This document shows positions 48,401-60,510 of a DNA stretch of 64,000 bases, one piece after another. This stretch comes from Gymnopus androsaceus JB14 (taxonomy: Eukaryota > Basidiomycota > Agaricomycetes > Agaricales > Omphalotaceae), in assembly GCA_009733575.1 (NCBI GenBank), contig ML769430.1, forward strand, positions 62,001-126,000, written 5' to 3'. The position numbers and the translations under genes are program-made. Position 1 is the stretch's first letter; each line of letters opens with the position of its first letter. The notes under the pieces were generated by a model. That model ran no database searches and had not been told where the DNA came from. It worked only from the letters and a program-made list of their open reading frames with translations.

Positions 48401-49736
48401 GTGACCAGGCTCCCTTACCATTCACCGACATGAGGTAGCGGAAGCGTTATTGATAGCAGACCGAGCCCAAATTCCTCGCAGGCATCCCCTCCCCTCCATC
48501 CCAGGCTCGAGATTCGAGATTCGGATGGATGGCCAGTTGACGTAGCGAGTCGAGGGTTTCGATGGTGTATTTGAATTACTCAATCTTCGTTCCCGGTGAC
48601 AGATGGAGTGTAGAGCAAGATGCGTTATGCTTATCATTGGAAGTGGCACGACTGACGGTTAATGGCTGGTTTATGTGCAAGAACACAGAAGGTCAGGTCT
48701 ACCGTCTCCGGTTTGATCCCCAATCGTGCATTAATGCTTCTGTTCCCTGCTTTTTTTGAGACTGGACTGAGGCACTTGGATTCGATGCGAAGGGGCGCGC
48801 AACTGGGAATAACTAAGCAAATTTAAACGAAGTCGACGAATTTGGTGGATACGGGGCTCGGATGTTTTGGCTTTTTTTTCTACGATTCTACGACGAACTG
48901 GGTCTTGGAATTTGGGGATGGGTGACCTGGAACGAAAGAAAGATCCACGTTGGCACACATGTCGCCGAAATGACAGAGCGAACAAGTAGCAATATGTGCA
49001 TACTGTATGTCGGAGTAGCCTGAGAAGAGAACACTAAACGCACGTACATGAACCTCATTCCTTTTCAACCTTCTCTTTGTCCCACTCTCTCATCCTGGCT
49101 TGAAGTGGATAGGTATATGTATCCAGAATACGTTCTCCCGTAGAGCCATTAATTTGATAGACGGCGCAGTACTTGGAGGGGCCATCGCCACGGTAAGGGA
49201 GAGCTCCGAGGGTGAGTCCAGCTTGGAGGGTTACTTCCGAGTCCAAGTCGTTCGTTATATTTGCTGTAGTGGCTACCGTGGCAGGTGTAGGTTTGGTACT
49301 CACACTGATCAAGGTAGGTTGTTAATCGAGGACGGAATAATTAATTACTTGTCATTATAACGCATTCTATCTTCGTAGCTCGTTCGCAGGGTTCACGCTT
49401 GACCAACGTTCGGTATCCATCCGTCCTAACTAGCGATATAAGATGCGCGGAGGAGGAAAAGAAGAGCCGAAACTAACTGCACTGGAAGTTAGGATTGGAA
49501 TCGTGCACATTGTCACGATGTGCTGTGCATCGGAGGAGTGAGCCCGGACGAGGAATTTTGATGTGTACAAAATATTGATGGGTAGCGCAGTCCGACTATT
49601 TGATACTGGAAGAAGAAGAGTAGAACGAGGTTCTTGAACATTGAACGCTGCCTGGACCCGGCCCGCGCTCCGCATTCCGTCCCGTCCCGACATTCAATCA
49701 TTCATGACATCACTTTTTCTAGCACATTCTCGAAAG
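48401..49736. other. low-repeat region with unassigned open frames
   Basis: GC content rises here. A minus-strand frame at 49055-49312 (GALPYRGDGPSKYCAVYQIN ... ARMREWDKEK) is preceded by a TTGATCAG acceptor-like site and may be the last exon of a minus-strand gene. A plus-strand frame at 48562-48759 starts MVYLNYSIFVPGDRWSVEQD. Neither can be tied to a family. Confidence 0.35.
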
Positions 49737-49787
49737 ACCTCCGCCATTCTTTCGCTTCATCACAAGGATATATATATGATCCACAAC
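49737..49787 (+). promoter_or_regulatory. promoter elements of the DnaJ gene
   Basis: TTCTCGAA (49737-49744), with another TTC 10 bases upstream, fits a partial heat-shock element. TATATATAT follows at 49779-49787, about 100 bp before the ATG. Such a pair suits a heat-inducible chaperone gene. Confidence 0.5.
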
Positions 49788-49886
49788 AATTTCAACAATT
49801 CGTTTACTATAACTGCATTCGCATTTCCTTTTATCACACACTAAACACCAAACCTTAACACTAAACACTACTTATACGCTCAAAAC

Positions 49887-51369
49887 ATGGGCACAGATTA
49901 TTACAAGCTGCTAGGAATCGACAAGAGTGCAGATGAGAATGCTATTAAGAAGGCTTATAAGAAGATGGTACGTGGGCTACTTTACTTCCCTCTACAGCTA
50001 CGCTAACATATACTGCGGCTCTTCAGGCATTAAAATGGCATCCAGATCGAAACAATGGGTCTGAGGAGGCTTCGCAAAAGTTTAAAGAGGCGAGTACTAC
50101 CTTCCTTCTTCATGTTTAATGCTCTCTAACTCTTGCGTTATCTATGTAGATATCAGAAGCATTCGAAGTGCTCTCCGACAAGAACAAACGCGCCGTATAT
50201 GATGAATTCGGTGAGGCTGGGCTTAAAGGCGGTGGAGGTCCTCCGCCTGGCGCAGGCACTGGACCGAGTGGGTTCTCTGGATTCCCTGGAGGCGCATTCC
50301 CTGGTGGCGCAAAGACGTTTACATTCTCTACGGGTCCTGGAGGAGGATTCGGCAGTACCGGAGGAAGTGGATTTAACCCTACGGATCCGGAGAAGATATT
50401 CGCGTGAGTAATGCTGTATCTCTGTACCCTTCTAATTACCGAATACTAACGCATCTATTCGTACAGACAATTCTTCGGCGCCAATTCCCCATTCAGCATG
50501 GGGTCTGGTAGAGGTTCCGGCTCTCCGTTCGGCCGCATGGCTTTCGATGATGATGATGACGACGCTATGGATGGGACTTTCTCTTCTTTCGGGGGTATGC
50601 CTGGAGGTATGGGCGGAATGGGCGGAATGCCCAAATCTTCTCGTACTCGACCTCGGCCCTCCCGAACCTCTTCCACCACGCAATCTCCCCCAGAAATCAC
50701 CCGTCCACTTCCGTTATCGCTATCCGATCTCTACACAACCCCCTCAACACCTACAGTAAAACATCTTAAAGTCTCCCGCCGTCTATTAGATGGATCCACG
50801 GAGGAACGTATTCTTGATATACCTATCCAGCCAGGGTGGAAGAGCGGGACGAAGGTTAGGTTTAGGGGAGCAGGAAATGAGGTTAGAGTTGGAGGTGAGT
50901 GTTTTTGGTTTCTTCTCATTCGTCTGAGATTCACTAACGCTTCCCTATTACAGGCGATACCCAATCCCAAGACCTCGTATTCGTCGTAGAAGAAAAACCA
51001 CATCCTGCATTCACAAGAGAAGGCAACGACATCGTTTGTCGGCTGAAGATTCCTTTAGTCGAAGCTCTCACTCACGACTCCACCACCTCCACGTCACCTT
51101 CGAAGAAATACACCATCGAAACCCTCGACTCGCGGAAACTAACCATCCCTCTCCCGAAAGGAATAATCTCCCCGAACCAAGAAACACGGGTGGAGGGTGA
51201 GGGGATGCCTGTGAGGAGTGGAGGGAATGCTGTCAACTCGGGGGCAGGAGCGAAGGGATCCGGAGGGAAGAATCAGAAGAGAGGTGATTTAATAGTGAGG
51301 TGGGACGTTGTGTTCCCTGAACGGTTGACGAGTAGTCAGAAGGAGGGGTTGAGGAAGGTGCTTGGATAG
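49887..51369 (+). CDS. SIS1: type II DnaJ/Hsp40 co-chaperone (Sis1/DNAJB-like)
   Basis: Stimulates the ATPase of cytosolic or nuclear Hsp70 and delivers clients. Exons 49887-49967, 50027-50089, 50150-50403, 50467-50894 and 50954-51369 give about 413 residues, slightly longer than yeast Sis1. The J domain starts [20 protein letters not shown] and has the HPD motif in [11 protein letters not shown], then [24 protein letters not shown]-rich region follows ([27 protein letters not shown]), then the type II C-terminal beta domains ([49 protein letters not shown]). No zinc-finger CxxCxGxG repeats are present, hence type II. Intron 2 (50090-50149) starts GCGAGT: the GC-AG splice alone restores [11 protein letters not shown]. 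An acidic DDDDDD stretch lies in the G/F region. Confidence 0.93.
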
Positions 51370-52956
51370 ATGGACAACACTGAAATACTTAAATGATGTT
51401 GTATTTGTTACTTTCTTTACTTACTTATCTCGCATCGCATTCGCATTCAAACAAACGTCTCGGAGATTAAATTAATTTGTGCTTTGGAATAATTGTTGAC
51501 ATGTATGGCAACTTGGACAGCCCGATTTTCAACGTCGGCTGGACCGAGGTCCCCAGAAACTAAATATGGCCACCATTGTGGTGCCGGCGCGACGCGACGC
51601 GAGACCTTGGCCTTTATTTATTAATAGTGTACTACATTTTTAGTAAGACACAACCGTTTAATTTATGTCTGAACAGTACATAGCTGTCAGAGAGCTCTAA
51701 GAATGCCCAAATATACTGAATAAAAATTGACTGAGACACATAAAGGCATCTAGAGCGAGAACGATGGTACCTACTTACAAAGGATAGTTAGATGATGCCA
51801 AGTGGCCAGGTATCGAAGAATTTGTGTCAAAACTCACCAAGATATAATGGTCTCTTCCTCCGAGTCCTTGTACCTTGTCCCATCCACTGCGAGAGAATGG
51901 TCGGTCCAATTCCGGAGTCAATGGTATCTAATAGTTAAAGAGAATATTGGATGATGGTGCAAGGCATTCAGTTATCAAAGATTTCACATCAAAACTCATT
52001 GAGATATAACACCATTTTCCTCCTTGTAAATTGTCTCATTAGTAAAGTTGTCTATTGAGAGAAAACTGTTGGCCCAATGGCAGAGATGATTTAGATAATT
52101 CTATTCAACAACCCTAAGAATTCCGGCGCAACAGCAACAGTCACACCGGAACTGCAATGGGTCACAATTGAGCAAGACAAGAACTAATGCAAAGGTGTTT
52201 ACATGAGTTTAAAGTACATATGGCCATGTCTCACTGCATCCACATATCATGAGCTGTGGGCCCTGGAAGTTGTTCACTTTCCTGCTCATCTCGGAGTGTC
52301 AGAGACATTGCATAAATGCAACTACTTACCATAGTCCAAATCAAAGTGGCTCAGGATTGACTTGGGGGGGGGAACAGAGCTTGTCAAAGTCTAAGTTACA
52401 ACAATGCATTATATAGTGTTGGCAGGAGAAAATGACAGCTGTCAAGCAGTGACACTGAGATGATAAGATGCCGAAATGGGTTGACAGCTGCATTGACAGC
52501 TTTGTGATCCTGTAGAAGCTCATAGCAAGCCATAGGAACCCATAGCAGTTCATAGTTCTGTGCAGGACTATGGCTGCTATGACCTGCTATGGCTCCTATG
52601 ACCATCTCCCAGGTTTTTGTAAGGATTTTGGTCCTTACCCTCACTTCCGCCGACTCCCATTCACTCCCATACGCATACATGCATCCTCTCGCTCCACATT
52701 CAATTCCCGGACCTGAAGGATTAACTTATGCATGCATATATTAGGGTTTAGTCTTATTTCAGATTAACTTTACTTAGCTCCTTACTTATATAGTATAAAT
52801 ACTCATGTACTTCCATCATTTACCTTGTTGAATCAACGCCGTTACTGGCTGTTCTCATTCCCTTAAGCCTGGTTCCTAACAGTTTTGCTGATGAATGGTG
52901 GCTCATAGATTACTTTATCTTAATGGTAGAGTCCTGGGTCTCTGTAAGCACTACTA
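51370..52956. other. 3' flank of the DnaJ gene and repeats
   Basis: No gene. It holds an inverse copy of the 100-bp dispersed repeat (52085-52170), CATAGC-type words at 52520-52600, and an isolated right end of the CATCAGCAAAAC family near 52893. Confidence 0.4.
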
Positions 52957-53332
52957 CTGTACTCTTCCGACCAAGTGTTCAGTCACACGTCACATCAGCC
53001 CAAAATGAACAGTTCACAGAAGGGTGTCACTGGTCACTTGGGGTTGTGAACACTGTGACAACCAAAACAAAATAAAATTCTCAAGATAGTTCAAAAGATA
53101 CTTTTAAAAAACTCAAATTTCCTCAGTCTACATGTAAACAAGCCAGAAATAGTTTCAAATAAGGTAAAATGAAGATCATATTGTGAAATAAGTACAGATA
53201 ATCCACCAGAATCTACTCCCAGTGAACAGTTCACAGGTTGGTCACAGGTCACTATGATCTGTGAACACTTAGAATTCTGAACAGGGTAGGTCACTTGTCA
53301 CACCCTGTGAACACTTGGTCGGAAGAGTACAG
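52957..53332. mobile_element. TA-flanked MITE, 376-bp family, copy 1
   Basis: Ends CTGTACTCTTCCGACCAAGT and its inverse, flanked by TA. Subterminal GTGAACACT-type words. Nearly identical to 57368-57743. Confidence 0.9.
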
Positions 53333-53621
53333 TATAGTACTACTATACTTACATTATAGTTGCTATCAATCCTGGAACTACTATATTATTAGTTAAAACT
53401 TAAGATTCAAGTACTTCCTAACAGTATTAATATAGTATTACTACTTAATAATAACTATACATGTTGAATACATGCTAAATTAGGACAAATACAACAAATA
53501 CAATGCTTCTATTGCTGATAGCTAGTACCATTACTCCATAATATAAGCAAATACTGTAAATATTGCAATGGAATTACATATAATGAAAGTTTTGACAGGT
53601 CACACAGGTACCTGCAGGTAT

Positions 53622-53872
53622 CATCAGCAAAACCTGGGTGAACTGGACAGCACTGGATAGTGCTATCCAGAGCTATGGGCTGCTACGGGCTGCTATGGAT
53701 CACTATGGATTGCTATAGAGCATGACATCTGTCAACAGGCAATATAATTTGGGAAGCTCATAATAACTCATAGCTACCCATAGCAATTCATAGCAGTTCA
53801 TAGTTCTATGGCTGCTATGGCTTGCTATGGCTTGCTATAACAGCTATGGTAATTATCCAGGTTTTGCTGATG
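53622..53872. mobile_element. CATCAGCAAAACCTG family, copy 3
   Basis: 251 bp, both ends intact, flanked by AT on both sides. Interior of CATAGC and GCTATGG words. Confidence 0.85.
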
Positions 53873-54235
53873 ATATCTGCCACAGATCCCAGTCATACTG
53901 GACCTGTTTCCCATGGGTTTTAATGGGTCACAGGTCAGATTATTTCACCCATCAGTACTTGTGGCATGGATCCCAGTATACCAGGATCCAGACTCATGAA
54001 GATCTTTAAGTTGTACCAGTATATCAGGGTAGCTACATTCTATGTTGCAATCCAAGTTAGACTTGATACCTGAATCACAGTTCTATTTTAGGACCTGTAT
54101 AATATTCAACACCTGCAGGTGGGTAAGATCAGTCTATACAACCTCTGAAATGGTTGGCATTCTTGTAACCTTTATAACACTGAGGCAATTCAATCTACTT
54201 CCCAGCTATTAAGTCAAGCATTCCTGGTTTACATC

Positions 54236-54866
54236 TAGGGTGCTTCACTGTATGTACCGTATATGGTATGGTGAAAATTTCCCATGATACAGTACGGAGC
54301 AGCTACAGTACAGCTGAATACGGTTTGATTTTTTGCTCTATGGTACGGTATGGCAAAAATATGGCTGTATATGGATATGGTACAGAGTTTCAAACACAAT
54401 CATTCAAGTACCATTTTTTAAATCCATATAATGCACCTGTAAGAGGTACAATTGCTACTCTGAGAGTCCAGTAAATATTCTTGTATGAAGTCAGGATAAT
54501 CACCCTCAAGAATGCTACACAGACATGGGTAACACATCTGTCACACTATGTGACTGGGTCAATCCTCACCAAAACCTGAAGATTGGAAGCATAAAATCAA
54601 GACACAAGTAACTGATACACTATACTATGTTAAAGATTGAAATGTGGTGTATGTAGCTCAATGATCATTTTAATACAACAGTTTTATCAAGACCTTCCCT
54701 GTAGCCTCCGTAGTATGGCCATATTCCCGTATACGGTATGGTAAGATACAGGAATTATTGTACCAGATATGGTACAGTCCCAAGACCAAAAATCTGAGAC
54801 AGTACAGAATGGTCACCATATTTTATGGCCGTATACTGTAGGCTACAGATATGGTGAAGAGCCCTA
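54236..54866. mobile_element. hAT-like MITE with GGTATGG repeats
   Basis: 631 bp with ends TAGGGTGCTTCAC and TAGGGCTCTTCAC (inverted), flanked by the perfect 8-bp duplication TTTACATC (54228-54235, 54867-54874). Confidence 0.9.
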
Positions 54867-55779
54867 TTTACATCTTGGAGGGATAATCACATCAGTCTTC
54901 AGACTGCAGGTGGAGCCTAACATGCACATCTTGCTGAGCCTGTTGTTGATTAGGAAGTCTTGGATCCAAGTGTCAGCTTGGTGTAGTTTTAGTGAGGAAG
55001 CTCCTCAGAGTGTTAGCTAGCTTACCAACTTGTTTACCTCTTGCCTGCTCTTCACTGAGTGTGTTAAAAATGCCTACTCAAGTGACTTGCATGACAGGCA
55101 TATAAGCTTGTTAGGTAACTGGTGGGATTCCCTGAGAGTTGGAGTATCATTGCATGGTAATGTAAAGGCTCCTGATTCATGCTAAGTTGTTTGTCAAGTT
55201 GGCATACTTGATCTGTGCTTGGGTATTCCTTGGATACATGAGGTCATTTGTTGAGTTGGCATACTTGACCCATGCCTCAGTGTTCATGCAGATATGCAAA
55301 GTCATTTGTTGAGTTGGTGTACTTGACCTGTGCTTTGGTGTTTGTTTTTCCCCTTGATTAGTTCAGCACATCAGCATATGTTGACTTTTCACAACCTTGC
55401 TCCAATACAAACCTTGTTTATTTGCACTGTCTGTGCCTCTGTCAAGTGCTTTCTTTATGAGTCAAATAGTAGTAGAGGGAACCTTTGACAATCTCCTTCC
55501 TTGCATTAATTAAACCTTTTGGATTAAATCTGATCAGGGTGATTGTTGTTTGATTGGTTTTCAAACCTAGCACAAATCTAACTCATCAGAGATACTCAAA
55601 CGCATCACCCCAGTTGAAGAAACAGGAAGATCTTTCAAGAACTCATGTGGTGGTTGGCAACTCTTCATGCAAAAACAATCTTTACTTCCTGGGGTCCTCA
55701 GACCAGTACTGATGGCCAGCTTTTGAAAATTTAGCTGTCCACTCCCTGTTGCCATGGACATGTGCATATAATCCATATT
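54867..55779. other. spacer
   Basis: Repeated GAGTTGGCATACTTGACC-like words at 55180-55340. No gene. Confidence 0.4.
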
Positions 55780-56005
55780 GATGAAATTATAATAATCAGG
55801 CAACTTCAAGTAATACCAACTGGAGGTATCAGAATAATCAAAGTGCAAGCACTAGACCTTTGGGAGCTACTGCTAAAGTTGGTATAATTGGAGAAGAGGA
55901 AACACCAGCTCCACCTATATCCAAGGATGAATGTAAATAGAGAATACCTGAAGAATTATGCACCTGATGTGGTGAGAAAGGGCATTATGTTTATCATGGC
56001 TTCGG
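55780..56005 (+). pseudogene. possible gag remnant with a zinc knuckle
   Basis: A plus-strand frame reads NTNWRYQNNQSASTRPLGAT, then EEETPAPPISKDECK, a stop, RIPEELCT, a stop, and CGEKGHYVYHGF. The composition and the knuckle-like CGEKGH resemble a retroelement Gag C terminus. No other domain remains. Confidence 0.4.
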
Positions 56006-56019
56006 TGTTATATGATCAG

Positions 56020-56480
56020 CAGTGCTCTACCTTAAGGCCTTAAATAGAGATTTCAAAATCTTTCAGGCTTCATACTATTTTTAAGGCCTTATCTAAACCT
56101 TAAGCTAAATATCTAATCTAATTTAATTTTCATTTTTAAACTGCCAGAGCAAGTAGTACAAGATATATGCTACTATACATAAAACCACTTCTTCATCAAT
56201 AACCCTTCTTGATTGTTGCACTTGCTGTTTTATACCAACAAAAAGGTCAGAAAGAGAGGTCTAGAGGATGACCATGAGGTGGATGGTACAATTGGGACTG
56301 TTGGCACTGGCACACCAGGCAAATCATAATCTCCATCCAAGCCTCCTCTTCACACTCAACCTTGCAGGCATCATGTTGTCATCTGATGGCTCACCACTGC
56401 CATTTAAGCCCTTGTTAAGGCCTTAACTCAAGGCTTAACTAATAAAACTTGAAGCTTTACCCTTATGTAGAGTACTGCTG
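56020..56480. mobile_element. relative of the hAT-like MITE at 38415-38928
   Basis: Ends CAGCAGTGCTCTACC and an inverse of CAGCAGTACTCTAC; AAGGCCTTAA words inside both ends. Target duplication not visible. Confidence 0.65.
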
Positions 56481-57367
56481 AGTATTGCTGCTGTTCTCAC
56501 ATGAATGATGAGTCAGGCATGAGTTCCTGTACTGGACTGGTGCTGGAAGTAAACTGGAAGAGAAACATGTACCAAATAGCTCCTCAGCACAACCAATGTC
56601 AACCATGGGATATCTGGGATGAGACTAAATTCATTTTAAAAACCCTTCTTGTGGCTCGAGTGTTATTTCATCTTTTTATCTGGATCAGGCTCTTAATTTA
56701 GGTATGAACTTTAATTGAGCTACTGTGAATGAAAAATCTGCTTTGAATAAATTTTAAATAAATTGTACATAGATATTCAATGTGCACACTGCACCACAAA
56801 TTTTCAAAAGGTAGTAACAGGACTTCGCACTACGGAAAAGATCACAAAAAATCATGCTAAAGTTAAGTAACCCTCCTTTCCTGAGTTTCGATAGACTTGG
56901 AGTGCAAACTGGCAGAGCCATTGTCAGACTCTCTAAGTCGATGCTGATAAATGTTGATAGTGAATACATATATTTATATCAAACAAATAGCTTCCAGAAA
57001 TGATCACTTACCAATCCAATTCCATGGCCTTGACCAACATCACCGCTGGCACTACTATTTGCAAAAAGTATTCCAGCCGGATCCCTCACCTCATAAAGTG
57101 CTTCATCATTCCGAAAACTGTTTCAAGCATTCAATCTAGAAAATAAGTAGTGAGTTGAGCAATGGATTTTACAGTGCAGAGGAGCTTAGCCATACACTGC
57201 CATAAATGAGTTAGAGTATACTGGGGATTCATTGAGAGTTTGTTCGTTCCAAGAATAAATAGAATTGAACCTTTGCCCAGGCAGGAGTATATTGTGATCC
57301 AAATTACTGGAAATTTTTTCCCACATTAGAATTATATACATACTTCCCATATTTTGGGCAAAATTTA
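56481..57367. other. spacer
   Basis: AT-rich, no supported gene. Confidence 0.4.
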
Positions 57368-57743
57368 CTGTACTCTTCCGACCAAGTGTTCAGTCACGCG
57401 TCACATCAGCCCAAAATGAACAGTTCACAGAAGGGTGTCACTGGTCACTTGGAGTTGTGAACACCGTGACAACCAAAACAAAAAAAAATCTCAAGATAGT
57501 TCAAAAAATACTTTTAAAAAACTCAAATTTTCCTCAGTCTACATATAAACAAACCAGAAATAGTCTCAAATAAGGTAAAATGAAGATCATAATGTGAAAT
57601 AAATACAGATAATCCACCAGAATCTACTCCCAGTGAACAGTTCACAGGTTGGTCACAGGTCACTGTGATCTGTGAACACTTAGAATTCTGAACAGGGTAG
57701 GTCACTTGTCACACCCCGTGAACACTTGGTCGGAAGAGTACAG
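57368..57743. mobile_element. TA-flanked MITE, 376-bp family, copy 2
   Basis: Same length and ends as 52957-53332, flanked by TA; only a handful of substitutions separate the copies. Confidence 0.9.
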
Positions 57744-58008
57744 TACCCACAATTGGATTTCATAGTTTGGAATTGCCATTAAATGAGTGTAATGATTAGG
57801 TAGATATTGAAATTGACCTACGCATATGACAACGGCAACTGCTACAATGCTAAATTAAAGGACCTTTACTTTTGTTCACAGATCCATTAGTAAGCCTCTT
57901 TACCTAGTGACCAGACCCGTTTCTGGACAGCACATTGATTAGCATTGGTTTTCATGGCAGTGGCAGAAAACATACGGATTGTCCACCAAATCAACCTATC
58001 CAACATTT

Positions 58009-58829
58009 TCAAAGTGCTGAAGGAGGACGTTCATCAAATAGCAAGTCTTGATATGAGCATATGACTGACGGATTGAAAACATGCTCGCGGTGGGTGTACA
58101 AATTAGCCACCAGAGCAATAGCAATGGCGACCTCCAAAAATGCTCCCATGGTAAATAGAAGAGTGAACATCCATCCCCAATCAGCCACATATTCTGTAAC
58201 TGAAGGGACCTTGAAAGAAACAACCATAAGGAAATAACTGCCAACCATGTGTATGCCGGAAAGGAACCACAGGAATATAGGGATATAGATTTGTCTACCA
58301 ATGAACCGCCGGATACGATCAGTGTAGAATATCTGTAGGTATTCTCAGTAAGTAACAGTAATCATTGTCATGGATGAGGATGTCAGGTACCTGCACTGCA
58401 GCAGTAACAGGAGCGCCAAATGCAACAGTTAGATTGAGGGCCGGCGGCAGCTTCACAAGTTTTTGCGGTTGTCCGTAGAAAGTGATAACTGCGACATAGA
58501 TTGAATTGGTGATACAGATTGTATGAGCCAGCTCGCAGATCCTGACTTTAATAAGCACACTTCCGTTCGAGTGAAAAATGACCAATCACCAAACGAAAGC
58601 CACCTGAATGCAAACACGTTCAATGAACTTAAAGGTTAAGATTTTTATGAAAAATTTTGCTGACCATGAGCTTCAATAGTCTATGATCCTTTGGATACTC
58701 TCTGTAATAGAGGTAGGTTTGAACAGTTGAAAGACCAAACAGAAAGACTGCAATAAAACCGCCAATTAAGAGTGAACCTAGTGTGTTAGTTGAATCGAAG
58801 GCTGCAAGAACAGAGAATGGATCGTCCAT
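58009..58829 (-). CDS. DUF6534-type multi-pass membrane protein, probably truncated
   Basis: Exons 58665-58829, 58590-58603 (14 nt), 58391-58541 and 58332 down to a TGA at 58009, in phase, about 217 residues. The start MDDPFSVLAAFDSTNTLGSL is typical. Membrane segments: LLIGGFIAVFLFGLSTVQTY, ICELAHTICITNSIYVAVIT, LTVAFGAPVTAAVQ, FLWFLSGIHMVGSYFLMVVS and TLLFTMGAFLEVAIAIALVA. Between TM2 and TM3 is the conserved FYGQPQKLVKLPPAL. Homologues I recall have seven segments and about 300 residues. Here a following piece in another frame (LKMLDRLIWWTIRM, near 57985) looks like the next family block and then coding sequence ends. So the gene is probably 3'-truncated or frameshifted. Function unknown. 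Confidence 0.72.
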
Positions 58830-59956
58830 GTTGTTATTGAGTACTGCTATGGTTGAGGCTTTAAAGGAGGAACATTCATGCTGAGTCTGTGGCGGGCTTC
58901 ACATCAGCAGCTAAAATGTTACAAGAGCATGGATAATTCTTTTTGGCAACCCCGTTGGCGCCTGACAACCCCTGAAAGGTCAAATGCTTGCTGTCACGCC
59001 GAGTTTATGCCGGAAGCGCTTGTTGCATCTTTCCTTCCTTCCATACCATCGATGCCACTTGCAATGGACAACGCACACCATCCTACAAATCACGACCGCA
59101 AGACTATGAACATTGATATTGAAAGTGCATCAAAAACGATGACTCGGATGTCCAGCATCCGCTTTTACAAGAATCCAAGCATGGACTTGAATCTGATAGA
59201 CAGCAGAGACTCGCGCGAGCTCAATGGCAGTGGCTGATTGGTGTTATTGTAGCCATAAGTGAGTCTTGCGATTTCATACAGTGCTATGCATCCCATTCCT
59301 TCAATGTTCACACCTCCTTATCAATCGACAAACCATTCGCTAATCAACTCCGAATCATTACTCTGTCATCCTAGGCAGTTGAGACAGAATTATTGAAGAC
59401 GGACATGATTTGTGCTTGAGGGAGGATACGTTGGGATGATCGCTACATCTTGACTTATTATTGACACCCGAGTTACATCTTTGTGACAAGATACTTAGAA
59501 ATAATAATAGTAATATATTTTGACGCTTGTGTGACCTGCTGGGACTTCGGTGTGACGCCCGGAGCTTTGAGGGTTGTTACTTGCTAACAACCCTCCAATA
59601 GGGTTGTCAAAAAGAATTAACCCAAGAGCATTACAACTAAAATTTAAAATCTTAATCAATCATTATCTGTTCTACGCACATGTGCACTGAAGACGGATGG
59701 ATGATAAAACGGATCATTTGTAAAAATACTGACTGAGGGCCCGGGGAAAATTTTTGAGTTTGTACTTGGTTGTTTGTAGTATTTCTTGGTTCGAACTTTG
59801 CACTGCCTACCTCAGGCTACCTGATAGTAGCAACTGGGCATCCAAAAACTAATATAAATCCTGAGAGTCAATGCCAATATAGTGTAGAAAGACAAAGCCC
59901 ATAAATATAAGACTGGATTAGCAAGAGTACTTACAACAATTCTGGAAATTCTCCTT
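58830..59956. other. 5' flank of the membrane-protein gene and repeats
   Basis: A plus-strand open frame at 58878-59237 (119 codons) has no family feature. The 100-bp dispersed repeat recurs at 59528-59625. Confidence 0.4.
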
Positions 59957-60134
59957 CATCAGCAAAACCTGGTTGGTCTCCAGAGGTCTCCAGAGATCTC
60001 CAGAGCTCTGACAGCTGTCAAAAAGCTGTCGAACTCCTCCAGGCATCTCCAGAGGTCTCTGGAGATCTCTGGAATTACTATCCTTGCTCCAGAGACAAAA
60101 GAAATGTATTGTGATGGTACAGGTTTTGCTGATG
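59957..60134. mobile_element. CATCAGCAAAACCTG family, copy 4
   Basis: 178 bp, flanked by TT on both sides. Interior of CTCCAGAGGTCT and AGAGATCTC palindromic words, unlike copies 1-3. Confidence 0.85.
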
Positions 60135-60510
60135 TTTGGTCTTGACTCTTTGAAACTTGAAAGGAAAAGCATATCCCACTTCTATTGGTGACGGCGAAAA
60201 AATTGTATCCATTGGCTTCAACACCACATATCACTGAATCGGCAGTCACAGAATGTGAATGTACTTGAGTAGAGTACCACAGCTGTGTATTGCCCCTTTC
60301 TTGACCCTTCCCACAGATCGAAATTTTGAACTTGTTTGTTTGAATAGAAAACTATAGAATCAAGAAAAACCCAGAGAAAAGCTTGGCATGACAGCCCTTC
60401 ATTCATTCCATGACGTACCCGGATGGATATTAATATAATAGTATCTGATACCCGCATAATGCATACTTTGTACCAGTGCGGGTCCCCCGGATACATACTC
60501 GTAACTCGGA

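Noticed and set aside
50432..51003. Minus-strand frames across the DnaJ gene
   Set aside because: Antisense shadows of the G/F-rich and C-terminal exons.
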